A stretch of 64,000 nt of DNA, from assembly GCA_963974345.1 (NCBI GenBank), contig CAXBBW010000008.1, positions 1 through 64,000 on the forward strand, written 5' to 3'. This stretch comes from RHLJ01 sp963974345 (GTDB lineage: Bacteria; Bacteroidota; Rhodothermia; Balneolales; Balneolaceae). The notes below the pieces were generated by a model, which searched no databases, was not told where the DNA came from, and worked only from the letters and a program-made list of their open reading frames with translations. This document shows positions 45,106 through 54,512 of this stretch, one piece after another (the first letter of the stretch is position 1; each line of letters begins with the position of its first letter). Position numbers and translations under genes: made by a program.

Positions 45106-46014
45106 ATGACGACTCGATTTGGTAATGAAATTATTCAATTAAATAACGATAGTGCGGACTACGATTTCCCGGAAAAATTTAACAACGCTATCTATTTTTC
45201 TGAAGGAACTACTCCTAAAGAGTACTCGGGATTTAAATATGACTCTAATTTTTCTTTTAAATATATGGTTGAAGGATCTGAGTCCTTTATGGTTGAAGGG
45301 GTATTCAAGAAAATCATATCCAATGAATCGTTATTAATTAACGATGGATCAGAAACACTTTTTATTGGAGAATCGGGAAAGGCTATTTCAATATTTATTG
45401 AGCCAGAAATTCTAATTGATGTTCATTCAACAATTCTAGATCAAAATAAAAAACTAGACTCCCCTTTCGATGATGACCGTTCTAATATCGAGCTTTATGA
45501 TAACCCAATAAGATCAAAGTATTCATTTACCAAAACCTTAGAACTTTTGTTTAAGGCTAAAGCTAGCCCTGTTATTTCTAACGATTTCTATTTTCAAATT
45601 GCTATAGAAATACTGGCAATGAATCGCTCTATTTTTTCAAAGCTCAATTCACAGAGCAGTGTAAACCTTAGCACAAAAAAAGAACTATTTCGAAGACTAG
45701 AAAAAGCACATCAATACATGTTAGATAATCTAACTTCAAGTTTTGAATTAGACGAACTTTCGAAAGTATCTTGCTTATCTAAGTATCATTTAATTAGGTC
45801 ATTCAAACAAGTTTATGGTACTACTCCTCATAAATTTTATATCGCTAAGAAAATTGAAGCCGCAAAAAATTTCTATCTTATCAATCAAGGAAATGAAACA
45901 CTTAAAAGTACCGCTTTAGAATTCGGCTACCCAGATTATCCTAGCTTCAGCAAACAATTCAAGTCTATTGAAGGTTATACGCCCTCTGAATTAACTAACC
46001 TTGTGAGTAAATAA
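45106..46014 (+). CDS. AraC-family transcriptional regulator
   Basis: This 302-residue regulator has a cupin-like N-terminal sensing domain (about 1-180, beta-rich) and a C-terminal AraC domain (about 205-302). The two helix-turn-helix motifs are ELDELSKVSCLSKYHLIRSFKQ and ALEFGYPDYPSFSKQFK. It is the only stand-alone regulator among four genes that carry the 18-base motif upstream. It is therefore the best candidate to bind that motif, including its own promoter. The ligand is unknown. Confidence 0.85.
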   Translation: MTTRFGNEIIQLNNDSADYDFPEKFNNAIYFSEGTTPKEYSGFKYDSNFSFKYMVEGSESFMVEGVFKKIISNESLLINDGSETLFIGESGKAISIFIEPEILIDVHSTILDQNKKLDSPFDDDRSNIELYDNPIRSKYSFTKTLELLFKAKASPVISNDFYFQIAIEILAMNRSIFSKLNSQSSVNLSTKKELFRRLEKAHQYMLDNLTSSFELDELSKVSCLSKYHLIRSFKQVYGTTPHKFYIAKKIEAAKNFYLINQGNETLKSTALEFGYPDYPSFSKQFKSIEGYTPSELTNLVSK

Positions 46015-46031
46015 GTTATAGGAATTCAACT

Positions 46032-46544
46032 TTAGTCATTGACTCTGGTTTCTAAATTTTGAAACGCCCCATTCCACGCAGTTTTGAAATAAATACGAGC
46101 TTCTTCCCAGTCTGTTTGATTTCTCCATCCAGAATGGATTAAAGTAACTAATGTCTTTTCTTCGAGACTTGAAAAATTAACTATAACCGTTGTTAAGGGA
46201 TCGGCTGAATTCATAAAAGATTTAAATTGTGTTGGTCCTTTCCAATCGAACATAATGTAATTTGGGGCATTTATAGCTAATACTTTACACCCAATTGTAC
46301 TATTATCTTCAGGGGTCTCAGGGTTCCAAAAAAGTTCGTATTTCCCTCCTACTTTTGGAATTACATCGGCTTTTGAAGTAAGCCACTCTTCAATACGTTG
46401 ATTGTTTGTAAAATAGGTAAAGGCTTCTTCTATCGAAACATTCAACACTACCGATTGAACTATCACACTATCTCGGTTGGAGTTTCCACTTCTATTATTC
46501 ATTGTTGAACTTAGAATCATTAAGATTAGTAGAGCGAATGTCAT
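46032..46544 (-). CDS. SRPBCC/AHSA1-like protein, exported
   Basis: This 170-residue protein begins with a hydrophobic segment (1-15) that may be a signal peptide or anchor. It then has an SRPBCC fold with VLNVSIEEAFTYFTNNQRIEEWL and GGKYELFWNPETPEDN, and ends with LIHSGWRNQTDWEEARIYFK. AHSA1-type SRPBCC proteins bind hydrophobic ligands. It is divergent from the S41-like gene at 46701, with an 18-base motif in the shared intergenic region. Confidence 0.7.
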   Translation of the reverse strand: MTFALLILMILSSTMNNRSGNSNRDSVIVQSVVLNVSIEEAFTYFTNNQRIEEWLTSKADVIPKVGGKYELFWNPETPEDNSTIGCKVLAINAPNYIMFDWKGPTQFKSFMNSADPLTTVIVNFSSLEEKTLVTLIHSGWRNQTDWEEARIYFKTAWNGAFQNLETRVND

Positions 46545-46610
46545 CTTTGCTTATTTAGGAAATACGAATTAGACCTGTGTTTCAGATTAATCCATTAGAC
46601 ATAATGTAGC

Positions 46611-46628
46611 CATGTCAATTATTGCTCA
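46611..46628 (+). promoter_or_regulatory. 18-bp recurrent motif, copy 3
   Basis: CATGTCAATTATTGCTCA, identical to 48410-48427. It ends 72 bases before the ATG at 46701. Confidence 0.6.
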
Positions 46629-46700
46629 ATTTTTGATTTAATTTGATAGAGAAATTCATAAAGCTAACTTAGATTTTACTCTATAATTAGCTCCTTCTAA

Positions 46701-48401
46701 ATGCGTATTTTTTCATTTCCGATTATTTCTGCTCTCATTTATCTCTTTCTTGGGGTTTTTAATTCTGACTTAAAAGCTCAATCAGTACAAGAGATCATTT
46801 TAGCAGAGCATAGCTATTCCAATCAGAATTGGGAAGAATCCAACAACAAGTACCAAAAGTTGGTTATTGACAATCCTTATAATGGCGAATATTGGTATCG
46901 CCTTGCTTGGATCAATCATCAACTATCCAAGTTTGAGAAAGCAAAAGAATCTTACTTAAAAGCAATTGAAGCGGGCTACCAACTTTCTACTTCTTCGTAC
47001 AATCTAGCTTGTCTATATTCTTTAACAAATAGCCCAGATAGTGCTGTTCAATGGCTTAGCTTCTCCTTTAAAAATGGGCTCCAAGGGAGAGAACGATTAA
47101 TCAACACAGATTCTGAGCTTGATCCTATTAGACATTATCCTGCTTTTAAAAAACTACTGTCAGCAGTAGATCATGATATTGTTAAGTCGCGAACTGTTAG
47201 TTGGTCTGAGGATATTCAATTTCTCAAAACTAGATTTGAGACTACACATTATAACTTATTTTCTCTCATTGATAGACCCTCTTGGGATAATAAATTCGAT
47301 CATTTGACGAGCAATATTGACCTTCTTGAAGATTATGAGATTGTTGTGAAACTGATGCAGATTGTTGCATCTATCGAAGCCGGACATTCGTATGTAATCC
47401 CACCATTTTCTGGGGAATATCAATTCCATCAATTACCTATTCAGTTATCTGAATTTGATGACGGAATTTATATCAAACAGGTGGATGAGAATAATGCAGA
47501 TATTGTTGGGTATGAGCTCCTATCGATAAACGGTCACAAACTTTCTTCCGTAATTGATTCTGTACAAAAGGTCGCCAATCCTGAAAATGCTATAATGAAA
47601 AGATCGACCTCTCTTTTCTACCTTACGCTAACAGAAGTACTAGCAGCATATGATTTAGCCAACGAGTTAGATTCAATCAAACTAACGCTAAGAAAAAAAG
47701 ATGGTGTTATAATTGAAAAGACGTTAAAAAGCGTCCCGTTTTCTCCTGAAATTGTTTCCACTAGATCTACACTAAATGGCTGGGTGAGCATGAATGATAA
47801 ATCAACATTTCCACTACCCCTTTATTTAAAGTATCCCAAAAAAGCACACTGGTTTGAATATGTCCCAGAAACGGGAATACTTTATGCTCAACTAAATGAA
47901 ATCCGAAATAGCGAAACTGCCACATTAAAGGAGTTTGGGGAGCAGTTAAAATTAATTTCTAGCAATAATAATGTCTCTGCTATTATTTTGGATTTACGAT
48001 TCAATAATGGAGGTAATGGCTTACTCAATAAAGACTTTCTCCTTGAGCTTCTGGAAATAGAACAAGTAAAAACACCCGGCCAATTCTTTACTATTATCGG
48101 AAACAGAACTTTCTCGGCGGCTATGTTATTAGCCACTCAACTCGATCAGTATACGGAGACCATTTTTATTGGTGAACCTACTGGGGGTAAGCCTAGCCAT
48201 ATTGGTGACGATAATCATTTTGTTCTTCCTAATTCTGGTCTTATGAGTTCAGCATCACAGACGTACTGGCAGAGTCCGGTTAGCTATGACAACCGCGAGT
48301 GGATCGCTCCTAAAATATATATTTCCATGACTTCCGAACATTACCTTAATAATGTAGACCCAGTTATTAAGTATTTAGAAAATTTTTTTAAAAAGGATTA
48401 G
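46701..48401 (+). CDS. Secreted S41-like protease with TPR region
   Basis: This 566-residue protein has a signal peptide (about 1-26, KAQS) and TPR-like helices (about 30-135, with GEYWYRLAWINHQLSKFEKA). The C-terminal half is an S41 (tail-specific protease) domain, with DLRFNNGGNG, Ser472 in RTFSAAMLLA and GEPTGGKPSHIGD. The general-base Lys is not certain here, so activity is probable but unproven. A copy of the 18-base motif ends 72 bases before its start, the same distance as for the gene at 48501. Confidence 0.75.
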   Translation: MRIFSFPIISALIYLFLGVFNSDLKAQSVQEIILAEHSYSNQNWEESNNKYQKLVIDNPYNGEYWYRLAWINHQLSKFEKAKESYLKAIEAGYQLSTSSYNLACLYSLTNSPDSAVQWLSFSFKNGLQGRERLINTDSELDPIRHYPAFKKLLSAVDHDIVKSRTVSWSEDIQFLKTRFETTHYNLFSLIDRPSWDNKFDHLTSNIDLLEDYEIVVKLMQIVASIEAGHSYVIPPFSGEYQFHQLPIQLSEFDDGIYIKQVDENNADIVGYELLSINGHKLSSVIDSVQKVANPENAIMKRSTSLFYLTLTEVLAAYDLANELDSIKLTLRKKDGVIIEKTLKSVPFSPEIVSTRSTLNGWVSMNDKSTFPLPLYLKYPKKAHWFEYVPETGILYAQLNEIRNSETATLKEFGEQLKLISSNNNVSAIILDLRFNNGGNGLLNKDFLLELLEIEQVKTPGQFFTIIGNRTFSAAMLLATQLDQYTETIFIGEPTGGKPSHIGDDNHFVLPNSGLMSSASQTYWQSPVSYDNREWIAPKIYISMTSEHYLNNVDPVIKYLENFFKKD

Positions 48402-48409
48402 ATTGAATT

Positions 48410-48427
48410 CATGTCAATTATTGCTCA
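48410..48427 (+). promoter_or_regulatory. 18-bp recurrent motif, copy 4
   Basis: CATGTCAATTATTGCTCA, identical to 46611-46628. It ends 73 bases before the ATG at 48501. Confidence 0.6.
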
Positions 48428-48500
48428 GTTCTTTAATGGGGTTTCGTATGGACTATTAATTTTTTAATTAGCTACTAAACTCAAAACTATAGTAGCAATA

Positions 48501-49763
48501 ATGAAGACTTCCAATTTTATAATACTTTCATTCTTTTTCATTACAAGTTGTACTTATAGTTCAACACAACCGGTTGACTTTGAAGTGTTTACTCAACCTG
48601 AATCATACAGAGAAGAGGGATTTGGAGTAACAGGAAATCTAGGTGAAAGAAAAACAGCTGTTATACTCGTTACTTTTGAGGATATGCTTGAACCCACCTT
48701 AGAACCCGATATTTATAATAAAGCCATATTCGAAGCAGAGAATAGCATAAATAGTTACATCAAAGAAATTTCATATAATAAGACATCCCTAAGCGGTTCT
48801 GTATTTGGTTGGTATTCTCTGGAGGGGGATTCCCCATGTGATTATAATGCTCTTTTAAGTCGTGTCATCGAATCGACTGATTCTGATATTGATTTCTCTA
48901 CCTTTTCAAACCTAATAATAATTACTCCTCAACTAATTGAACCTACCTGCCTTTATTCCGCTGGGGCTGCTGCAATTGGACCCATTGAAATAGAAACTGA
49001 TGAAGGAAACCATCAAATTAGGGTTAGTCATGTAATTTGGGAAGGATACATTGGTTTAAATAATAGAATCGCCTCATTTACTATTGCACATGAGCTTTTA
49101 CACAGCTTTGGAATCTGGCATGCAAATTCACTTGATTGTATTCCAACAATTAATAGCGAAAACTCTCCCAGTTGCGTTAACCATGAATACGGTAACCCGT
49201 TCAGTATTCTGGGTAAACCATCTACACTACTCCATCCAATGGCTTTTACAAAAGAGTGGCTAGGATGGTTACACGATGATCGCATCTTCACTGCTACTAA
49301 ATCTGGTATTTACAGGATTTACCCTCTCGAAGAAAATTCTAATAGACCTGTCTCCATTAGGATACCCACAATCAGATTTGGAATGAATGCAAATGGACAA
49401 GATGGTTATACAAGTGCTAATGAAATATATGTAGAGTTTCGACAACCAATTGGTTTTGATTTGCTTTCAGACGACTCAGAAATTTCTGGAGATCAAATTT
49501 ATAATGGTGTTCTAGTTTATACATGGTCAGTTAGACCAAATAGCTTTCAAAGATTTTCAGAAATGAAAAAAGAACCTATTACCGTACTATTTGATACAAC
49601 TCCAAGGTCTATTACAAATCAAAATCAGTATAATGATTTTAGTGATTCACGGCTTGAAATCGGAAAAACCGTTCTGTTCGAAGAATTAAATATTAAAATT
49701 ACCACCCTTAATATTACAGGAGATGGTGGGATCGATATATTAGTAGAGTTTTTATCATCTTAG
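48501..49763 (+). CDS. Metzincin-like metallopeptidase lipoprotein
   Basis: This 420-residue lipoprotein has the lipobox ITSC (Cys17). The zinc motif His197-Glu198-x-x-His201-x-x-Gly204-x-x-His207 (AHELLHSFGIWH) is a full HExxHxxGxxH metzincin site. Downstream VNHEYGNPFSILG could supply the Met-turn region in modified form. The pattern and length resemble M11 gametolysin-like peptidases, including the conserved GW and later beta-domain. It is the fourth gene with the 18-base motif. Confidence 0.78.
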   Translation: MKTSNFIILSFFFITSCTYSSTQPVDFEVFTQPESYREEGFGVTGNLGERKTAVILVTFEDMLEPTLEPDIYNKAIFEAENSINSYIKEISYNKTSLSGSVFGWYSLEGDSPCDYNALLSRVIESTDSDIDFSTFSNLIIITPQLIEPTCLYSAGAAAIGPIEIETDEGNHQIRVSHVIWEGYIGLNNRIASFTIAHELLHSFGIWHANSLDCIPTINSENSPSCVNHEYGNPFSILGKPSTLLHPMAFTKEWLGWLHDDRIFTATKSGIYRIYPLEENSNRPVSIRIPTIRFGMNANGQDGYTSANEIYVEFRQPIGFDLLSDDSEISGDQIYNGVLVYTWSVRPNSFQRFSEMKKEPITVLFDTTPRSITNQNQYNDFSDSRLEIGKTVLFEELNIKITTLNITGDGGIDILVEFLSS

Positions 49764-49865
49764 TTCAGAATTAAATATCGGATGTAGATTTTGGTTTTTC
49801 ACAAAGTGTTTTTTTTACTATTCCGAAAAATGAGTTTATGCCCGTAAAAAACTCTTCATCAAATA

Positions 49866-49901
49866 AAAATCCCGAGAATGAAAATTCAAACTCGGGATTT
49901 T
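49866..49901. terminator. Bidirectional terminator between convergent genes
   Basis: AAAATCCCGAG pairs with CTCGGGATTTT (arms at about 49866-49876 and 49891-49901). A-rich and T-rich flanks suit both strands. It separates the metzincin and the esterase genes. Confidence 0.8.
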
Positions 49902-49926
49902 AAGCATAGATGTAGGATTATTAATC

Positions 49927-51090
49927 CTATTTAAAAATCATTTGACTGAATTCGGTAAGATAGACTCTCCATCGATCCCAGGAATGTCCTCCACCAGTTT
50001 CAAAATATTCGTATTCAACTCCATACCCATCAAAAATCTCCCTCATATTATTTACACTTTCAAATAAGAAATCTTGAGTACCGCACGCAATCCAGTATAA
50101 CCCATAATCGGAATCCATTAACTTCTGAATGTGCTCATCCGTTAAATCTTTTAATACATTAGCTTGCACAAATGAATCTTGTTCTATAATACCCATACTC
50201 TGAACTCCGTAATAATAGAACGTATTTGGGTATAGTAGTGCAAGCTTTTGAGTTTGTATTCCTCCCATTGACAAGCCAGTAACTGCTCTTGATTCTCTTT
50301 TAGAAATGGCTCTATAATTTTTTTCTATGTAGGGAATTACATCATTGATCAAACTTTCTTCAAACAATCCATTAGCCATTGAACTCACTCCTTGCTCCGG
50401 GCTTTCAACTCGTTTTAGTGCCTTAATCTGATCAGAGTTGCCATTCGTCATTACCACAATCATTGGTTCAATTTTGCCCTCAGCAATTAAATTATCAAGG
50501 ATATGAGGTGCACGTCCCATTGTTGTCCACGCATCTTCATCACCTCCACCTCCATGTAATAAATATAAAACTGGATAATTCTTACCTGAGGTTTCATAAC
50601 CAGCTGGTGTATACACGTACATTAATCTTTCCATCTCAAGAGTTGGCGACTCATACCAGTCTTTGGTCAAATTTCCATGTGGCACATCATTTAATGCATA
50701 ATGGTTCACTCCTTTTCCTTTGAGCATAAATGCGCTGAAATAATTAACTCCATCTCGAACAGTATGAGGATTATGAGGATCAAGCACTTTTGCACTATTT
50801 ACGTAATAGCTATAATTATAATATTCTGGTGCTAATACATCAGTTGTATATTCCCAAATATCACCCTCTCCTTTTTCAAGGTATTCAACATCTCCACCTC
50901 CTGACATCCATGTTCCATAGAGTATTACAGAATCTGCCTGAGGAGCACGTAAACGGAAAGTAACTGTACCGTCATCATGAATTTCTGGTGAATTAACTGG
51001 TGGCAAACCCCATTGAGCTTTAAGACTCAGAAAAGGTCCTTGAAGGAAAACCACTGTAATTAATAAAATCGCCTTATTCTTCATATACAT
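49927..51090 (-). CDS. CE1-type esterase with N-terminal E-set domain
   Basis: This 387-residue secreted protein has a signal peptide (about 1-25, LKAQ). Residues 30-130 form a CBM48/E-set-like beta domain (FRLRAPQADSVILYG). The CE1 esterase domain (about 150-387) has LYLLHGGGGDEDAW, nucleophile Ser274 in GLSMGG, Asp340 and His369 in GGGHSW. This resembles Bacteroidota feruloyl or acetyl xylan esterases. It is divergent from a NUDIX-type regulator. A second ATG two codons in is possible. Confidence 0.85.
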   Translation of the reverse strand: MYMKNKAILLITVVFLQGPFLSLKAQWGLPPVNSPEIHDDGTVTFRLRAPQADSVILYGTWMSGGGDVEYLEKGEGDIWEYTTDVLAPEYYNYSYYVNSAKVLDPHNPHTVRDGVNYFSAFMLKGKGVNHYALNDVPHGNLTKDWYESPTLEMERLMYVYTPAGYETSGKNYPVLYLLHGGGGDEDAWTTMGRAPHILDNLIAEGKIEPMIVVMTNGNSDQIKALKRVESPEQGVSSMANGLFEESLINDVIPYIEKNYRAISKRESRAVTGLSMGGIQTQKLALLYPNTFYYYGVQSMGIIEQDSFVQANVLKDLTDEHIQKLMDSDYGLYWIACGTQDFLFESVNNMREIFDGYGVEYEYFETGGGHSWDRWRVYLTEFSQMIFK

Positions 51091-51146
51091 TTATTTATAG
51101 ATTTGATTTGAAGGTTACATTAGGACTCCATTATTACCTAATATAC

Positions 51147-51171
51147 TTATTGTGTCTTAATGACATAATAA
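51147..51171. promoter_or_regulatory. Operator-like inverted repeat between esterase and NUDIX regulator
   Basis: TTATTGTGTC-TTAAT-GACATAATAA is a 25-base inverted repeat with one mismatched pair. It lies centrally in the 116-base intergenic region, so it could control both divergent genes. It is a plausible binding site for the regulator at 51207. Confidence 0.65.
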
Positions 51172-51206
51172 ACTATTTTACCTTTTAGAAAAACAAAAAA
51201 AATTCA

Positions 51207-51947
51207 ATGAACTATTTCGACCATTATCATCCGGGACTCTCGGTTGACTGCGTAATATTCGGGTTTCATGAGAATGAGCTTAAGGTTTTATTATTGAAGA
51301 TGAAGAACTCCAAAAAATGGGCAGTTCCAGGAGGCTTTGTACGGAAGAATGAAAATGTTGATGACGCTGCAAAAAGAGAGCTTAAATCAAGAACGAGTAT
51401 AGAAGACATTTATCTGAAACAGTTTCATTTGTTTGGGGATGCATATCGAAGTTCTGATCAATATGTGGATACATTAGTCAAAGATCAGGTTATTCAATCT
51501 GATATGGATTCGTGGTTTAGGCAACGTTTTATCACTCTTGGGTACTATGCCTTGCTTGAGTTTTCTAAAGTAATTCCAAGTCCTGGTAAAAATGCTGAAC
51601 TTTGTGATTGGGTACCTTTGAATGAAATCCCTGACCTTATTTTGGATCATGCTACAATAATTGACAAAGCACTTTTGACTCTTCGTAACCAGTTAAGGTT
51701 TGAGCCAATTGGCAAGAATTTACTCCCAATAGAATTTACTATGAATGAACTCCGTATTCTATATGAAACTATTTTGGGTGAAGAACTAGACCGAAGAAAT
51801 TTCCAACGGAAAATGCTCAGTTTTAGCATTCTGGATAAGCTGGATCATGTTCGAAAAGGGGGCGCCCATAAAGCGCCTTTTCTTTATACTTTTAATGAAG
51901 AAAAGTATAACCAAAGCCTTAAGAAAGGGTTTAATACAGTATGGTGA
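51207..51947 (+). CDS. NUDIX-domain transcriptional regulator (NrtR/AraR-like)
   Basis: This 246-residue protein has an N-terminal NUDIX-like domain (about 8-150, VDCVIFGFHENELKVLLLK, WAVPGGFVRKNENVDDAAKREL). Its NUDIX box is imperfect: KSRTSIED replaces the usual REXXEE, so hydrolysis is unlikely. A C-terminal winged helix (about 165-246) has FTMNELRILYETILGEELDRRNFQRKML. This is the plan of NrtR-type regulators, including the arabinose regulator AraR of Bacteroides. A link to arabinose would suit the divergent CE1 esterase and the GH127 gene at 4549, but is inferred. Confidence 0.85.
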   Translation: MNYFDHYHPGLSVDCVIFGFHENELKVLLLKMKNSKKWAVPGGFVRKNENVDDAAKRELKSRTSIEDIYLKQFHLFGDAYRSSDQYVDTLVKDQVIQSDMDSWFRQRFITLGYYALLEFSKVIPSPGKNAELCDWVPLNEIPDLILDHATIIDKALLTLRNQLRFEPIGKNLLPIEFTMNELRILYETILGEELDRRNFQRKMLSFSILDKLDHVRKGGAHKAPFLYTFNEEKYNQSLKKGFNTVW

Positions 51948-52128
51948 TCCCAGATACAGCTCTCATAGAGCAAGTGAAGATGGAATAGGATTTCACTAAA
52001 CCACACTACATCTTAAGATTGTTCATAACAAGCTTATACTTTACTTCCTGTACCCGCAAGATCAACTTGACCACTTAAAATATTAAATGATTAAAAAGTT
52101 TATTCGGCACATTTTTTTGAACCGTTAA

Positions 52129-53577
52129 TTATTTAATTAGCGTCATTTTAATTGTTTCTGAATAGCCTTTTGAATCAATCCTACAGTAATATATTCCTGA
52201 GGCAAGATTCGATCCATCAAAAGAAACATTATAAATACCTGCAGAAATCTCACTATCTAATATTAAAGCTATTTCTCTACCTTGAGTATCATAAACTCTC
52301 ATCGAAACTTTTGCAGCATCGGGGATTTCGAAACTTATGTTTGTAGTTGGATTAAATGGGTTTGGATAATTTTGATATAACTTTATCCCTGAAGGGATTT
52401 CTTCGCCAAATCCAGTAGAAGTATTTGTAACTACTTCAGCTGATAGAACTATATTCTCTACTTCTATTTTGGAATTATTATGTAATGAAACAATTGAATT
52501 TATATTTCCAACTTTATTCGGAAGAAATTCTATGATCAAAGTATCCGTGGAATAAGGTGCAATACTTATTTCATTAATGAACGATGTAAAAGCAGAATCG
52601 GAAAAAGATATGCCGGTGATATTCAGAGTGTCATTACCGACATTTTCGATAGGGATTCTTCTTTCATGTACAACATCTACATCTAGGTTAACCATCCCGA
52701 ATGACACAGAATCCTGGGTACGAAGTTTTGGATTGTTAGGTATTAATCCTGTAATCATCCTCAATGATCTTGTCTCAAAATCGGTTACAAAAAGAGTGTC
52801 ACCTGTGTGGGAACCAATGATTCCATTTGGCGCATTAAAGGTCGCCTCACCCAAACTACCATCTTTACTTCCAGCAACTCCTGTTCCGGTTAAAACACTT
52901 TGTTCCCCACTATTTATAGAAATCTTATAAATTTTATTCCTTTGAAATGCCGCTCCATAAATAGTGCTATCAATAAGGGCAAAACTTCCTAACCAGCCAG
53001 GGATATCGCCTATTTCTGTCAATGTAGAATCAGTACTGTATTTCAAAATTTTTCCGTCATCGAAATTTCCAATAAAGAGGTTACCAATTTCGTCGAAAAC
53101 CAATCCTACCGGACCATTTAAAAGACCCCCAGATAAATACGTAGTTAGAACTCCCGCTGTGTCTAGTTTGACAATTTTTGATAGTTGATACTGAGAAACG
53201 AATATATTTCCAACACTATCAACTGCAACTCCAGTAGGATTAAATAGACCACTTAGAATAACCTCTTTGTCTCCATTCTTTGATACTCTATGAACTTTAC
53301 TTCCAGTCGCATTAGGAATCAATAAGTTTCCTTCAATGTCAAAAGCTATCGCATTTGGACTCCCAAATCCTGATGCAAAAATACTTGTATTGCCTGATCT
53401 ATCAATTTTGGTAATGGTATTTCCATAATACCTTGCAGCATAAATATTCCCTTCACTGTCTAGAGCTAAACCATCGTCAAATGTAGACGGACCTTTAACC
53501 AAAGTTTCTACACGTTGGGAATATGAAGTAGTGCTTATTATTAAAATGACGAGAAAAGTAACTATGAATCGTTTCAA
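52129..53577 (-). CDS. NHL-repeat propeller protein with T9SS sorting tail
   Basis: This 482-residue secreted protein has a signal peptide (1-20, SYSQ). NHL/SMP-30-like blades (about 28-280) repeat forms like NAIAFDIEGNLLIPNATGSKV and VGLVFDEIGNLFIGNFD. A DUF1573/immunoglobulin-like domain follows (about 285-385). The type IX sorting tail (about 395-482) has YQNYPNPFNPTTNIS and ends MTLIK. It should be displayed or released at the cell surface. The start codon appears to be TTG. No ATG in frame preserves the signal peptide. Confidence 0.82.
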   Translation of the reverse strand: MKRFIVTFLVILIISTTSYSQRVETLVKGPSTFDDGLALDSEGNIYAARYYGNTITKIDRSGNTSIFASGFGSPNAIAFDIEGNLLIPNATGSKVHRVSKNGDKEVILSGLFNPTGVAVDSVGNIFVSQYQLSKIVKLDTAGVLTTYLSGGLLNGPVGLVFDEIGNLFIGNFDDGKILKYSTDSTLTEIGDIPGWLGSFALIDSTIYGAAFQRNKIYKISINSGEQSVLTGTGVAGSKDGSLGEATFNAPNGIIGSHTGDTLFVTDFETRSLRMITGLIPNNPKLRTQDSVSFGMVNLDVDVVHERRIPIENVGNDTLNITGISFSDSAFTSFINEISIAPYSTDTLIIEFLPNKVGNINSIVSLHNNSKIEVENIVLSAEVVTNTSTGFGEEIPSGIKLYQNYPNPFNPTTNISFEIPDAAKVSMRVYDTQGREIALILDSEISAGIYNVSFDGSNLASGIYYCRIDSKGYSETIKMTLIK

Positions 53578-53755
53578 TGTTCTAAAGATAAAAGGTGATG
53601 GTTAGTTGAAAGATTTTAAGCTTTTATAATAATCTCCTCGGCTTAATTCATGAATAAGGACTAATAAATCTTTTCTCTCTATTCATTTCTAACTAATAAA
53701 GAACAACTTAATATCAAGTATCGAAACTAATTTGATCTTAGTGATGAAATAAAAA

Positions 53756-53872
53756 GCTAGAATCGCTCCCGTTTCATGAAACAGTACTATTCAACTTTTA
53801 TGAAAACGTATACTTGTCTATTAATTCCAATATACGGGCTCAAGGATTTGATATGTCCAAAATAGATCGTTT
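53756..53872 (+). pseudogene. Decayed duplicate of a serine-hydrolase promoter and signal-peptide region
   Basis: Bases 53756-53829 match 57548-57621 with four mismatches in 74 aligned positions. Then about 86 bases, including the start codon and most of the signal peptide, are missing. From 53830 (ATATACGGGCTCAAGGATTTGA) it matches the sequence around 57708-57750 of the serine-hydrolase gene. It retains the shared 18-base activator-like element (53774-53791) and TATACTTG (53809-53816). The downstream frame soon stops, so it is a broken relic. The rest of 53578-53993 shows no other feature. Confidence 0.8.
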
Positions 53873-53993
53873 TAGTATCAAAGATCTTCATGAAGAAGTA
53901 TTAAGAGAAGGAAGTGTTTCTATAAGCGTATTGGAAAGTCATATTGAAAACTGATATTCGGAACAAGAATAAACACACCTTACTAAAGACATT

Positions 53994-54464
53994 GTGGATT
54001 TAAGATTCTATAGCATTAGGTACCTAATAGGAAAATTCGAGGTTGTTAAATTCATCTCGGGAAAAAACTCTTTTAAAGAAGTTGCTAATGGTATTTCAAT
54101 AGGTGAAAGTATATTAGATGGTTCTTTTATTGAACTAAATGAAAAAATATCTACTGATGAAAACCTGATCGAAACAAGGACAATTATCAGTACTGAGCTA
54201 AATGGTAATAAAATTCAAATGGTTCACCTAAACAAGCTCCAAGGTGGACTCGAGTTATTTATTACCTCGCAAGAATCTGAAGGAAAACTTGTTTTAGAGA
54301 CTATTTCGGCAGATAAAATCACACAGAAGTATGAAAATGAAACTACTTATCGTCGAATTTATTCTGTTTCAGAAGGAGGATACACCGTACTTATAGAAAC
54401 ATCTGAGGACAAGGGTATAAGTTGGTCTTCAGTTTCTTATTTGGTTTATAATAGAATTAGCTAA
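53994..54464 (+). CDS. Small hypothetical protein, possibly truncated
   Basis: This 156-residue protein starts with GTG and lacks a signal peptide. Its beta-rich sequence (LIGKFEVVKF, GESILDGSFIELNE, LQGGLELFITS, YRRIYSVSEGGYTVLIETSEDKGISW) resembles DUF1579-like lipocalin-fold proteins, which usually have a longer N-terminus. It sits directly after the decayed duplicate, so it may be the surviving part of a disrupted gene expressed from the retained promoter. An in-frame stop lies 22 bases before the GTG. I am unsure that it is functional. Confidence 0.45.
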   Translation: MDLRFYSIRYLIGKFEVVKFISGKNSFKEVANGISIGESILDGSFIELNEKISTDENLIETRTIISTELNGNKIQMVHLNKLQGGLELFITSQESEGKLVLETISADKITQKYENETTYRRIYSVSEGGYTVLIETSEDKGISWSSVSYLVYNRIS

Positions 54465-54512
54465 CCTCACATTTGATCAATGAAGAATAACTATTAAACT
54501 AAATCGACTTTA

